Positions 24,825 to 32,689 of a stretch of DNA of 64,000 bases are shown in pieces (the stretch's first letter is position 1; each line of letters opens with the position of its first letter). Source of the stretch: Chloroflexi bacterium AL-N1 (GTDB lineage: Bacteria > Chloroflexota > Chloroflexia > Chloroflexales > Roseiflexaceae); contig WYDT01000012.1 of the NCBI GenBank assembly GCA_013122435.1, forward strand, positions 62,001 to 126,000. The letters are read 5' to 3'. The notes beneath the pieces were generated by a model. It did not search any database, was not told the DNA's origin, and was given only the letters and a program-made list of their open reading frames with translations. A program made the translations under genes and the position numbers.

Positions 24825-26384
24825 ATGCGCGTGTTTCTCAATCGTACACTCTCATTGCTGATTCCACTAACCCTGATGTTAGTTGCATGTTCAAATACAC
24901 TTAGTCAGTCCACACCTCAAGACACAAACACTGAACCCGCCGATGTGAATGTTACAGAACCGACGGATGTTTCTACTGCGACCGCTGAACCAACCCCTGT
25001 TGCCATATTAGCAGACAACGTTCGCATAGCAGGAGTCGATGTGAGCGATCTCTCCATTACTGAGGCACATGAGCAGCTTGAACAAGAACTAGACCCGTTT
25101 CTACGTCCATTGAATGTGCGTGTTGGAGAGATAGAAAGAACCATCCGCTCAACCGATATTGATCTCCAGATACCCATCGATACACTTATTGATGCCGCTC
25201 TGGATGAAGGTGAAGGTGCTCGTGTTGCTATCGAAGTCAGTTATGACGAAGAGGCTTTACGATCCCTGTTAAGCAACATGGCTGATGAAATGGGGAATAT
25301 ATCCACACCCGTCATTTTGACCGACACCGAAACCATTTCGCGGTCATTTGCTCTTACCGGCGGTGGCGAGCTTGCTATCGAAACAGCCATGGAGCAGATT
25401 GACGAACGCCTCCACGCAGCGGGTAGTTCTCGACGTATTACCTTATTACTCGGGCCTGGTGCACAGGCATCGGCCCAGATGACCCCGGAACAATTGCAAC
25501 AACAGATTGAGGCCATGGCCGAGGAGTGGGATGGCATTGTAGGTCTCTATGTCTACGATCTGGAAAATGGGGAAGCAGTCACTAGTCTGAATGCTAACAC
25601 GGTTTTTTCAGCCGCCAGTGTGATGAAGGTGCCTATACTACTCCAGAGTTATGTTAACCTGGCAGAACTGACCGATGAACAAGAGACGTGGCTGAAAGAA
25701 ATGATTGTTGAGAGTGATAATCTTTCGGCCAACGATCTTCTTGCTGCCAGCGTTGGCGGGTCAGGGACCGATGATGCCCTTACCGGTGTGCTGGAGATGT
25801 CTGATATGTTGCGTGATCTGGGTCTGGAACACACCTATCAGAACATGCCCTACGAGGCTGCGGAGTATCTCATTGACGTTCGTGGCCTGACGATCAAACA
25901 AGGCCCACCAATCGAGGGAGAAGCCCCCTTTACGGAAGCCGATTCGGTGCTCCGTACAACTCCTGCTGAGATCAGTCAGGTTTTTATCTGGATTGACGAA
26001 TGCAGTCGTGGTGCAGGATTATTATTAGATACGTTTGCCACACTAAGTCCGGAACGCTGTGAGGAAATGCTGGATTGGCTTGCAGAAAACGGTGATGATA
26101 CGCGTATGGTGGCTGGTCTTCCTGAAGATGTGCGGGTTGAGCACAAAAGTGGGTGGATCTCGGATATGCAGGCCGATGTTGGTATTGTACGCTCGCCTGG
26201 TGGTGACTTTGTCGTAGCCATTTATCTGTATAGCGACATTGACACAACTCAAACATTTCTACCCGATGAATTCGTGGCACCGGTCATCGCACATTTTGCG
26301 GAGCTCGTCTATTCGTACTATAATCCTGTATATGTTGACGAAACAGAACTTGAAGATAATCAACAAACAACCCCACTGTCATAA
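24825..26384 (+). CDS. Lipoprotein with VanW/YoaR-like N-domain and class A beta-lactamase-fold serine hydrolase
   Basis: 519 residues from ATG 24825 (AGGA nine bases upstream). Signal peptide with lipobox LVAC (Cys about residue 22), a Thr/Glu/Pro linker, then about 130 residues like peptidoglycan-binding domain 4 of VanW/YoaR proteins (DNVRIAGVDVSDLSITEAHE). The C-terminal 290 residues have SxxK as SVMK in FSAASVMKVPIL, SDN in VESDNLSAND, and KSG in EHKSGWI, the three active-site motifs of class A beta-lactamases. A lipid-anchored cell-surface hydrolase; it may be a beta-lactamase or a penicillin-interacting/peptidoglycan enzyme. The N-terminal fusion argues against a simple resistance enzyme. 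Confidence 0.82.
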   Translation: MRVFLNRTLSLLIPLTLMLVACSNTLSQSTPQDTNTEPADVNVTEPTDVSTATAEPTPVAILADNVRIAGVDVSDLSITEAHEQLEQELDPFLRPLNVRVGEIERTIRSTDIDLQIPIDTLIDAALDEGEGARVAIEVSYDEEALRSLLSNMADEMGNISTPVILTDTETISRSFALTGGGELAIETAMEQIDERLHAAGSSRRITLLLGPGAQASAQMTPEQLQQQIEAMAEEWDGIVGLYVYDLENGEAVTSLNANTVFSAASVMKVPILLQSYVNLAELTDEQETWLKEMIVESDNLSANDLLAASVGGSGTDDALTGVLEMSDMLRDLGLEHTYQNMPYEAAEYLIDVRGLTIKQGPPIEGEAPFTEADSVLRTTPAEISQVFIWIDECSRGAGLLLDTFATLSPERCEEMLDWLAENGDDTRMVAGLPEDVRVEHKSGWISDMQADVGIVRSPGGDFVVAIYLYSDIDTTQTFLPDEFVAPVIAHFAELVYSYYNPVYVDETELEDNQQTTPLS

Positions 26385-26529
26385 ATCCATCTCAAACCTG
26401 ATCCGATATACTGAGATTGTACGTAGTATATCTGTGGAGGCATTTTGTACTAGACTATCTCGTAACAAGCCTGTAAACCATACAATTCCTTTATGGCTTG
26501 AACAAGAGATTATGTAACATAGGAGCAAT

Positions 26530-27819
26530 ATGCGTATTGCAATGATTAGTGCTCACAGCAGCCCCCTTGCAGCACTTGGTGGCAAAGAAGCTGGAGGCAT
26601 GAATGTTTATATCCGTGAATTGAGCCGCGAGCTTGTTAGCTGCGGCTTATCTATCGATATTTTTACCCGTACCCAGGAACCAAATGCACCAATGGTCATC
26701 ACCCCCGACCGGGGCGTACGTGTCATCAATCTACGTGCAGGGCCACCAGTGCCATACAATAAAAACTGGCTGTTGGAACACCTTCCTGAGTTTGTCAGTC
26801 GGATACGCTGCTTTGCGGACGGAGAAGATTTAACATACGACCTGATTCATAGCCATTACTGGCTCTCTGGCGAAGCGGCCCTTCCCCTACGCCATGCATG
26901 GGGAATACCAGTTATCCATATGTTTCACACGCTTGGTGCTATGAAGAACCGTATTGCACGTGGTGCCGAAGAGCAGGAAACAACGAAACGAATGGAGATA
27001 GAGTCGCGTGTGGCCCGTGACGTCGACATGATTGTTGCTGCCACACCACAGGATCGCGCCGATCTGGTCTGGCACTGTGGTGCCGACCAACAGCATATTC
27101 GCGTGGTGCCATGCGGTGTAGATCTCAATCGATTTCGCCCACAAGAGCAAAAGGTAGCACGAGCACACCTCGATCTGCCACCAACACCGCAGCGACTCAT
27201 CTTGCTCGTTGGGCGTATTGAACCACTCAAAGGGATAGATGACCTTATCCATGCCATTGCGTTGCTACGTGAACGACATCCTGAATGGGACGATCAGATG
27301 ATGGCACTGGTCGTTGGTGGAGCCAGCGAGTACGAGCGCAAACAATGGAATACCGAACAACAACGACTTCATGATCTCCGTACAAAGTTGGGTGTTGCTG
27401 ATGCGATTCGTTTTGTCGGCGCACAGAGTCAGGATCAACTGGCTCATTTCTACGCCGCCGCTGACATTGTCACTATGCCATCACACTACGAGTCCTTTGG
27501 TATGGCCGCCCTGGAGGGACTCGCCAGTGGACGACCAGTGGTAGCGACGAGTGCCGGTGGGCCATCGTTTATCGTTGAGGATGGCAAGAGCGGGTTCCTC
27601 ACACAACCCAATAACCCCGTTATGCTGGCCAATCACCTGGAGCAGATCCTCACCGACCAAACACTGCAAACACACATGGGGGATGCGGCACGTGAGCGCG
27701 CACAACGCTTTGGTTGGGACCACATCGCATGCGATATATTGCGGGTCTATGGCGAAACGCTGGATGCCACGACCCTCCGCATGGCCAAGGAGATACGCCA
27801 GCGATTGAAGGCATGCTAG
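26530..27819 (+). CDS. GT4 glycosyltransferase (MshA / sucrose-phosphate-synthase-like)
   Basis: 429 residues. The N-terminus HSSPLAALGGKEAGGMNVYI is the donor/acceptor glycine loop of MshA-like enzymes, followed by HSHYWLSGEAAL and HTLGAMKNR; the C-terminal half has LVGRIEPLKGIDDLI, and the Ex7E motif ESFGMAALEG plus GRPVVATSAGGPSF. GGAG lies six bases ahead of the ATG. Nucleotide-sugar-dependent, retaining; the acceptor (inositol phosphate, fructose-6-phosphate or a lipid) is not resolved. A strong terminator follows. Confidence 0.88.
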   Translation: MRIAMISAHSSPLAALGGKEAGGMNVYIRELSRELVSCGLSIDIFTRTQEPNAPMVITPDRGVRVINLRAGPPVPYNKNWLLEHLPEFVSRIRCFADGEDLTYDLIHSHYWLSGEAALPLRHAWGIPVIHMFHTLGAMKNRIARGAEEQETTKRMEIESRVARDVDMIVAATPQDRADLVWHCGADQQHIRVVPCGVDLNRFRPQEQKVARAHLDLPPTPQRLILLVGRIEPLKGIDDLIHAIALLRERHPEWDDQMMALVVGGASEYERKQWNTEQQRLHDLRTKLGVADAIRFVGAQSQDQLAHFYAAADIVTMPSHYESFGMAALEGLASGRPVVATSAGGPSFIVEDGKSGFLTQPNNPVMLANHLEQILTDQTLQTHMGDAARERAQRFGWDHIACDILRVYGETLDATTLRMAKEIRQRLKAC

Positions 27820-27855
27820 TGCCTTTCGAGTGGTAATAACAAGATGAATGATACA

Positions 27856-27883
27856 AGCAGGTAGATCAACTACCTGCTTTTTG
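27856..27883 (+). terminator. Intrinsic terminator after the GT4 gene
   Basis: Perfect 9-bp stem AGCAGGTAG (27856-27864) / CTACCTGCT (27870-27878), five-base loop, followed by TTTTTG. Confidence 0.9.
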
Positions 27884-28013
27884 TTGTGGTTGAGCTTAGC
27901 CCGCTACGCAAACAGTGGGCTGTGGAAACAGCGCTGATGAGGCATTATAACCGAAAACTTTAGTCTGACGTTACTAGCAACAGACATAGAGTCTGCCCAA
28001 CGACTTCATCTCC

Positions 28014-28050
28014 AAAAGCAAAACGCGCTCCTGCAAACCACAGGAACGCG
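28014..28050 (-). terminator. Intrinsic terminator after arsM
   Basis: On the minus strand CGCGTTCCTG and CAGGAGCGCG (28041-28050 and 28024-28033) form a 10-bp stem with one G-U, followed by TTTTGCTTTT. It lies 27 bases past the arsM stop. Confidence 0.85.
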
Positions 28051-28077
28051 TACGTGTGTCTCACCACAGTTAGTAGC

Positions 28078-28971
28078 TTACTCCGGTTTCTGTGCGCGGA
28101 CAAAGGTGCTGGCAAAACGACCAACAACCTGTGTCAGCATATCTTCGGGGAGTTGTGCCATACCTGGAGGTAGCAGATCAGGCAGATCCGACGACCCAAA
28201 GCGCCGGGTCACTTCAAGCTTCACGCCAGCGAAGCCCGCCGCTGTCAACCCGTCACGATACTCTGCGTCGGTCAGCGCACCAGCAATACAGCCAGCCCAC
28301 GCCGATAGATTACGTCGAAACTCGGTGCTATCGACCAGTTCGGTGGGCAATCCACCGTGGATTACGATATCGGAGACGGCAAAACGACCACCCGGCCTGA
28401 GCACACGCAATGCCTCACGTAACACCGGTTCCTTATCCTCAGCGAGATTAATCACACAATTGGAAATAATCACATCAACACTATTATCAGGCAGGGGAAT
28501 AGCGGCAATATCACCCTTCAGAAACTCGACATTGGTCGCACCAGCCTCTGCCGCATTACCGCGTGCGAGCTCAAGCATTTCGTCGGTCATATCCAGACCA
28601 TACACAAAGCCCTGTGGCCCAACACGACGGGCCGAGAGCAACACGTCGATGCCTCCACCACTGCCCAGGTCAAGCACAGTCTCGCCGGGGCGAAGCTCAA
28701 CCAATGCGGTTGGATGGCCGCAACCAAGTGATGCCAGAGCAGCTTTGAGCGGCAAACCTTCCAGATCGTCGGCGAGATAAAGATCTTTGCTAATAGCGCT
28801 ACCATTCGATCCATCACAGCAACTGGCCTGCTGATTAGTTTCGAGTACCTGTGTTGCAAGACCGCTGTACCGCTCGCGGACTGCCTCAGTGATATCGCCA
28901 GGTGTGCTTGTACTTCCGCAACATCCGCCCGTAGTGGTCTGGCTGGTGTTGTCCTCATGTGCCGTTGTCAT
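28078..28971 (-). CDS. arsM: Arsenite S-adenosylmethionine methyltransferase
   Basis: 297 residues from ATG 28971 (AGGAG upstream); the longer ORF to 29070 would run through an operator. Rossmann motif LDLGSGGGIDVLLSA near residue 105. The three cysteines known to bind arsenite in ArsM are visible in LASLGCGHPTA, IISNCVINL and AWAGCIAGAL. The N-terminus carries extra CC pairs (GGCCGS, ASCCDG). It methylates As(III) to mono-, di- and trimethyl arsenicals in the cytoplasm. Its promoter region carries its own ArsR site (28987-29006). Confidence 0.95.
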   Translation of the reverse strand: MTTAHEDNTSQTTTGGCCGSTSTPGDITEAVRERYSGLATQVLETNQQASCCDGSNGSAISKDLYLADDLEGLPLKAALASLGCGHPTALVELRPGETVLDLGSGGGIDVLLSARRVGPQGFVYGLDMTDEMLELARGNAAEAGATNVEFLKGDIAAIPLPDNSVDVIISNCVINLAEDKEPVLREALRVLRPGGRFAVSDIVIHGGLPTELVDSTEFRRNLSAWAGCIAGALTDAEYRDGLTAAGFAGVKLEVTRRFGSSDLPDLLPPGMAQLPEDMLTQVVGRFASTFVRAQKPE

Positions 28972-28986
28972 AATAATTCTCCTGAA

Positions 28987-29006
28987 ATATTGATAAACTT
29001 CGATAT
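28987..29006. promoter_or_regulatory. ArsR operator upstream of arsM
   Basis: 20-base site starting ATATTGATAAAC; its reverse complement matches the arsR site at 29966-29985 at 17 of 20 positions. It ends 15 bases before the arsM start codon, so repressor bound here should block initiation. Confidence 0.75.
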
Positions 29007-29082
29007 AGACGCTAAATAAAAAATACAGCACTTCGTATGGCCGATGTGGCCCGCCAACCAATTCGTTCATGTAAGGAACTAT

Positions 29083-29517
29083 TTATAAACGTAAAACCAT
29101 TGCCGTGGCACTTTCAGGACAGACGTGGGTAAACTCAACCGACTGTTGCACCGCTGGTGCGACATCACCACGGCTAACGATGTGGAATCCATGCTTTAAG
29201 AAAAAATCAGTTGCTGTCTCAGTCAGCAAATACACCTGTGTAAGTTGCTGTTGCCTGGCCAAATCCAGCGCAGTATCAACCAGACGAGTCCCCAAACTAC
29301 GGCTACGGAGGGTGGATGCTACTACGACCGAACGAAGCAATGCCATATTGCCATACACCTCCAGTGCAGCACTCCCTACCACCTCATTTCCCTGTTGCGC
29401 CACCAGCGTTGTCGCCAGATGGTCAATCAGACCATCCTGTGGCAGGCCAGAGCGAGCAAGCAGCGTATGTATCGCAGGGAAATCTGAAGATGTAGCATGG
29501 GTAATCGCAGTAGTCAT
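29083..29517 (-). CDS. arsN: GNAT acetyltransferase of the ArsN2 type
   Basis: 144 residues from ATG 29517 (GGAG upstream); the longer ORF to 29646 runs into arsR. GNAT motif A is seen as SVVVASTLRSRSLGTRLVDTALD, and motif B as LLTETATDFFLKHGF; the ending AMVLRL is usual for ArsN2. Such proteins lie in arsenic loci and are thought to acetylate organoarsenicals or related toxins (ArsN1 acetylates phosphinothricin/arsinothricin; ArsN2 substrate unsettled). It has its own ArsR site at 29530-29549. Confidence 0.82.
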   Translation of the reverse strand: MTTAITHATSSDFPAIHTLLARSGLPQDGLIDHLATTLVAQQGNEVVGSAALEVYGNMALLRSVVVASTLRSRSLGTRLVDTALDLARQQQLTQVYLLTETATDFFLKHGFHIVSRGDVAPAVQQSVEFTHVCPESATAMVLRL

Positions 29518-29529
29518 ATGTACTCCATA

Positions 29530-29549
29530 ACATCGATAAGCTTCAATAT
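29530..29549. promoter_or_regulatory. ArsR operator upstream of arsN
   Basis: 20-base site ending TTCAATAT; its reverse complement follows the shared pattern ATATYGAAGNTTRTCRATRT. It lies in the 47-base gap between arsR stop and arsN start. Confidence 0.7.
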
Positions 29550-29564
29550 AACGCACAAAAAAAG

Positions 29565-29930
29565 TTATGACCACGCATCGAGTTGGCCAAATACACGCCC
29601 ACGAAGCTGTGCTAATTTTTCCCGACGCACAAAATAATAGGCCCACAAACCACGCCGTTCACAATCGATCAGCCCAGCAGCACGCAGCAGTTTGAGATGA
29701 TGCGAAATCGTCGGTTGCTTAACGGGCAAAGTGGCTTCAAGATCGCACACACACACCTGCTCCTCATTACGTACCAGAATATCAAGAATTTGCAGGCGGA
29801 TCGGATGCGCCAGAATACTCAAATCATCGCTGAGTTGCTGTGCTTCTTCAGCACTTAAACCTGTATCCACATTGTCAGCACAACAACGTGTGCCACGCTT
29901 TCGTTCAGTTAGAGAAATATCCGCTGTCAT
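29565..29930 (-). CDS. arsR: ArsR/SmtB-family arsenic-responsive repressor
   Basis: 121 residues from ATG 29930 (AAAGGGAA upstream). Winged helix with ILAHPIRLQILDILVRNEEQ, CVCDLEATL (the C-x-C thiolate arsenite site on the DNA-recognition region), VKQPTISHHLKLLRAAGLI. Additional CC near the N-terminus. It should leave DNA when As(III) binds. It heads the cluster and its promoter overlaps a perfect inverted-repeat operator. Confidence 0.95.
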   Translation of the reverse strand: MTADISLTERKRGTRCCADNVDTGLSAEEAQQLSDDLSILAHPIRLQILDILVRNEEQVCVCDLEATLPVKQPTISHHLKLLRAAGLIDCERRGLWAYYFVRREKLAQLRGRVFGQLDAWS

Positions 29931-29953
29931 AACTAAATTCCCTTTCAATTGAG

Positions 29954-29985
29954 AGTATAACAATTATATTGAAGGTTGTCAATAT
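29954..29985 (-). promoter_or_regulatory. arsR promoter and overlapping ArsR operator
   Basis: Minus-strand TTGACA (29977-29982), 17-base spacer, TATACT (29954-29959): a near-perfect promoter. The operator 29966-29985 is an inverted repeat, ATATTGA/TCAATAT with six bases between, covering the -35 and half the spacer, so ArsR would block RNA polymerase and autoregulate. Confidence 0.85.
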
Positions 29986-30012
29986 AATAATAAAACATCG
30001 AAGCTATTCAAG

Positions 30013-30951
30013 CTAGGCGGGAACCCACAAAGGAGGAGGCGCTTCTAATACCAATTCGTGATCCGCGTTTGGATGGGGTAGCGTCATGCGGTTGGCGTGC
30101 AGCAGATGATGGGGGATGGCCTGACCACGCCAGATGGCTGGCCCACCATAGCGCGTGTCACCGATCAGCGGGTGGCCCAGGTAGGTGAGGTGCAGACGAA
30201 TCTGATGTGTGCGTCCAGTATGAGGGAATGCATACAGCATGGTCGCATCGCCCAGTCGCTGCCGAATCTCAAAACGTGTCGTCATAGGTTTGACGTGACT
30301 ACCATTCGGCAGTTCCCGGCCAATCTCGTCGAAGGCATACACCCGAAAGATACCAAATGCACTCCGTCCGTGACCTGTCGCAAGTTCAAACTGGTCTTCA
30401 TTTGGCTCACCAACACATAAACACAGATAGTTTTTGTGAACGATGTTTTTGACAAAAGACTTTTGTAGTCTGGCATTGACCTGTGGGTTTTTCGAGAGCA
30501 ATAACACCCCACTGGTCCCATAGTCCAATCGATGGGCCAGATGCAGTTTCGGGTCCTCCCCATCGCGTTCAAGCAAGAAACGATGTAACGCTACGCGGAG
30601 ATTGCTTTCAACGTCCCAAGGTGTCATTTCAACATACATTTCAGCAGGTTTGTTGAGCGCGATCAAGTCTGCGTCTTCGTAAATAATCCACTGCGGGTCG
30701 AAAGTGATAGTGGTATACACGCCGGTCGGGGGGCGCCGCATGGTGATATGGTCACCCATCTCGACCAGCGCAGCGGGATCACACACGCGTTTTTTCCCCA
30801 CCCAAAGCCCGCCGCGCTTGATGAGTCGGGCAGCGGCCATGGCATCGTTGCCAAGTGCTGCTACCACCAGTGTCATCACGGACTGCTGGTGCTCAGTCTC
30901 ACCGATGGACAAACGAATTGGTTCGGTTCCGGGGGCTTTATTCATCTTCAT
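30013..30951 (-). CDS. RluA-family pseudouridine synthase
   Basis: 312 residues. S4-like N-terminal part (GLWVGKKRVCDPAALVEMGD), then the catalytic motif HRLDYGTSGVLLL with its Asp nucleophile at about residue 150 and the ending GRTHQIRLHLTYLGHPLIGDTRYG, both standard in RluA/RluC/RluD/TruC proteins. It isomerises a uridine in rRNA or tRNA; the exact site cannot be read from sequence. Its start overlaps the PIG-L gene by 14 bases, so the two are co-transcribed. Confidence 0.9.
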   Translation of the reverse strand: MKMNKAPGTEPIRLSIGETEHQQSVMTLVVAALGNDAMAAARLIKRGGLWVGKKRVCDPAALVEMGDHITMRRPPTGVYTTITFDPQWIIYEDADLIALNKPAEMYVEMTPWDVESNLRVALHRFLLERDGEDPKLHLAHRLDYGTSGVLLLSKNPQVNARLQKSFVKNIVHKNYLCLCVGEPNEDQFELATGHGRSAFGIFRVYAFDEIGRELPNGSHVKPMTTRFEIRQRLGDATMLYAFPHTGRTHQIRLHLTYLGHPLIGDTRYGGPAIWRGQAIPHHLLHANRMTLPHPNADHELVLEAPPPLWVPA

Positions 30952-31657
30952 TCACGAGGCGCATGACACGAAAAGCCTCAGCATAGGCAAATTCGTCGTC
31001 CTTCGCGGTCTCCGCCGCCCATTCGCGCAACCACTGGCCATCACCGGGATCGACCTGGCTTTTATGGCAGCGCAATGACTCGATTTTGCGTTCTATAATC
31101 TTAGAAATATCAACATGTACATTCGACCCGGAACTTCCCCAGATGTACAACTCTTTGACCTGATGTGGTTCCAGCCCTTCGGCGAGGAGTTCGGGGAAGA
31201 TTGGCCGCGAAACGGCACTGGGAAAAACGGCGTAGATGGCAGCTTCCGCAGCGGCACGATGGTCAGGATGATTAATATACGTATCGCCATAAAATACTTC
31301 GGTCGGATCGCTAACGATCACACGGTCGGGTTTGATCCTACGAATAACCCGTGTCAGTTCGCGCCGTAGTTCCATCGTTGGTTGCAGCGTGCCATCGGGA
31401 AAATCTAGAAATATCACCTCTTTTACGCCTAAAACCTGAGCTGCCGCACATTGCTCTTCGTGGCGAATGCGGATTAGTTCGGCTAGGTCCTGATCTGGAT
31501 CATTACTTCCTGACGAACCATCGGTAACAATGCAATAGAACCCTTCTGCCCCGTCATCTACCCACTGTGCCATGCTTCCGGCGACACTAAACTCCGAGTC
31601 ATCGGGATGGGCCGTGATAGAAAGTATACGCATTGGTTGAGTTGTTTTGTCTGTCAT
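30938..31657 (-). CDS. PIG-L/LmbE-family deacetylase
   Basis: 239 residues. Zinc motif AHPDDSEFSVAGS at about residues 17-29 and the second ligand region INHPDHRAAAEAAIYAV are typical of LmbE proteins that remove acetyl groups from N-acetylglucosamine-type substrates. A GT4 MshA-like glycosyltransferase lies 3 kb away, which might suggest a thiol- or inositol-linked metabolite, but the two are not in one operon. ATG 31633 is an alternative start. Confidence 0.88.
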   Translation of the reverse strand: MTDKTTQPMRILSITAHPDDSEFSVAGSMAQWVDDGAEGFYCIVTDGSSGSNDPDQDLAELIRIRHEEQCAAAQVLGVKEVIFLDFPDGTLQPTMELRRELTRVIRRIKPDRVIVSDPTEVFYGDTYINHPDHRAAAEAAIYAVFPSAVSRPIFPELLAEGLEPHQVKELYIWGSSGSNVHVDISKIIERKIESLRCHKSQVDPGDGQWLREWAAETAKDDEFAYAEAFRVMRLVNEDE

Positions 31658-31674
31658 ACCCTACACATTTCTTT

Positions 31675-31703
31675 TTGACAATGAACGCATGTGTTACTAT
31701 ACC
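31675..31703 (+). promoter_or_regulatory. Candidate promoter for the translin gene
   Basis: TTGACA (31675-31680), 17-base spacer, TATACC (31698-31703). It would give a leader of about 145 bases before ATG 31854; another TATACT at 31810-31815 without a good -35 could start a shorter transcript. Confidence 0.45.
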
Positions 31704-31853
31704 GATTTTATGCCGCTCCGGCAAGTTATCAATGCTGCCAGTATCAGGAGTACAAAGACCAAAGAACATTATGCTCCTGAAAATTCACACAAAGAATAGC
31801 AAAGCACGCTATACTATGGGCAGACAGTTGGCGTTAGTAGTAAGGATTTTCGT

Positions 31854-32522
31854 ATGTCAATTGAACGAGTTGTGGCAGATGCTGTTGCACAGATTGACTC
31901 CACCCATAGTGCACGTGAGCACGCGTTAACATCTTCGAGGGCACTCACACGGCTATGTGCTAATGCGATTCGCGCCGTCCATCGGGGGAATTTTACGGAG
32001 GCGGAAAAGCTGCTTCGTGATGCCACCCAAACGATGCACAATTTGCGGGAGAGTTTGCAGGAGCATCCTGGTTTATTATTCGCAGGTTATACGCAAGATG
32101 CTCTCAAAGAATACACAGAAGCGGCACTGGTCTATGCTTTTTTACATGGTGACACACCCCCAAGTCCTATTGCACTCCACGTTGAACCAGCCGCTTATCT
32201 GAACGGTCTGGCCGAAGCAGCATCCGAATTACGACGGGCCATCCTCGACAAACTACGCCATGGCGATGTGGCACGTGGGGAAGAATTATTGATCGTTATG
32301 GATGAAGTCTACAGTTTTTTGATCACGGTAGACTACCCTGATGCTATCACTGGTGGCCTGCGCCGAACAACCGATGCGCTCCGTGCCGTGCTTGAGCGTA
32401 CCCGTGGCGACATGACGGCTGCAATCCGACAGGAACAACTGACCGCCGCACTGGCTGCTTTTGAGCGCAAGGTATCAGGGCAATCGGGTGACACAGAAGC
32501 TACCAATCAGTTTGGTGACTAA
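31854..32522 (+). CDS. Translin-family nucleic-acid-binding protein
   Basis: 222 residues, the size of archaeal/bacterial translins. Characteristic all-helical blocks: LTRLCANAIRAVHRGNFTEA, GYTQDALKEYTEAAL, AAYLNGLAEAASELRRAILD, MDEVYSFLITVDYPDAITG and RRTTDALRAVLERTRGD. Translins form ring-like octamers that bind or cut RNA/DNA; the bacterial role is unknown. AAGGA lies nine bases before ATG. The next gene on the same strand is a cNMP/ferredoxin protein with its own palindrome. Confidence 0.85.
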   Translation: MSIERVVADAVAQIDSTHSAREHALTSSRALTRLCANAIRAVHRGNFTEAEKLLRDATQTMHNLRESLQEHPGLLFAGYTQDALKEYTEAALVYAFLHGDTPPSPIALHVEPAAYLNGLAEAASELRRAILDKLRHGDVARGEELLIVMDEVYSFLITVDYPDAITGGLRRTTDALRAVLERTRGDMTAAIRQEQLTAALAAFERKVSGQSGDTEATNQFGD

Positions 32523-32546
32523 TCGCATTTTATTCATTGCGCTTTA

Positions 32547-32571
32547 ATCATGGTCGTCTTTGCACCATGAT
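32547..32571. promoter_or_regulatory. Palindromic operator before the cNMP/ferredoxin gene
   Basis: ATCATGGT (32547-32554) and ACCATGAT (32564-32571) form a perfect 8-bp inverted repeat with nine bases between; it directly abuts TACAAT (32571-32576), a possible -10. It could be a regulator site or a short terminator of the translin gene without a U tract. Confidence 0.45.
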
Positions 32572-32689
32572 ACAATAACGAAAAGCGATACGAACATTAT
32601 GAGAGATGCCTAATACCAATGCCAAGACGCCCATAATAACTTATCAATGCACTACAAAAACTGCGTTTAGCGCAACTAAGGTCAGAGTT

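Noticed and set aside
28106..28780. 224-residue plus-strand ORF antisense to arsM
   Set aside because: Ser/Arg/Pro-rich shadow of the strongly biased arsM frame; no start signals or family resemblance.
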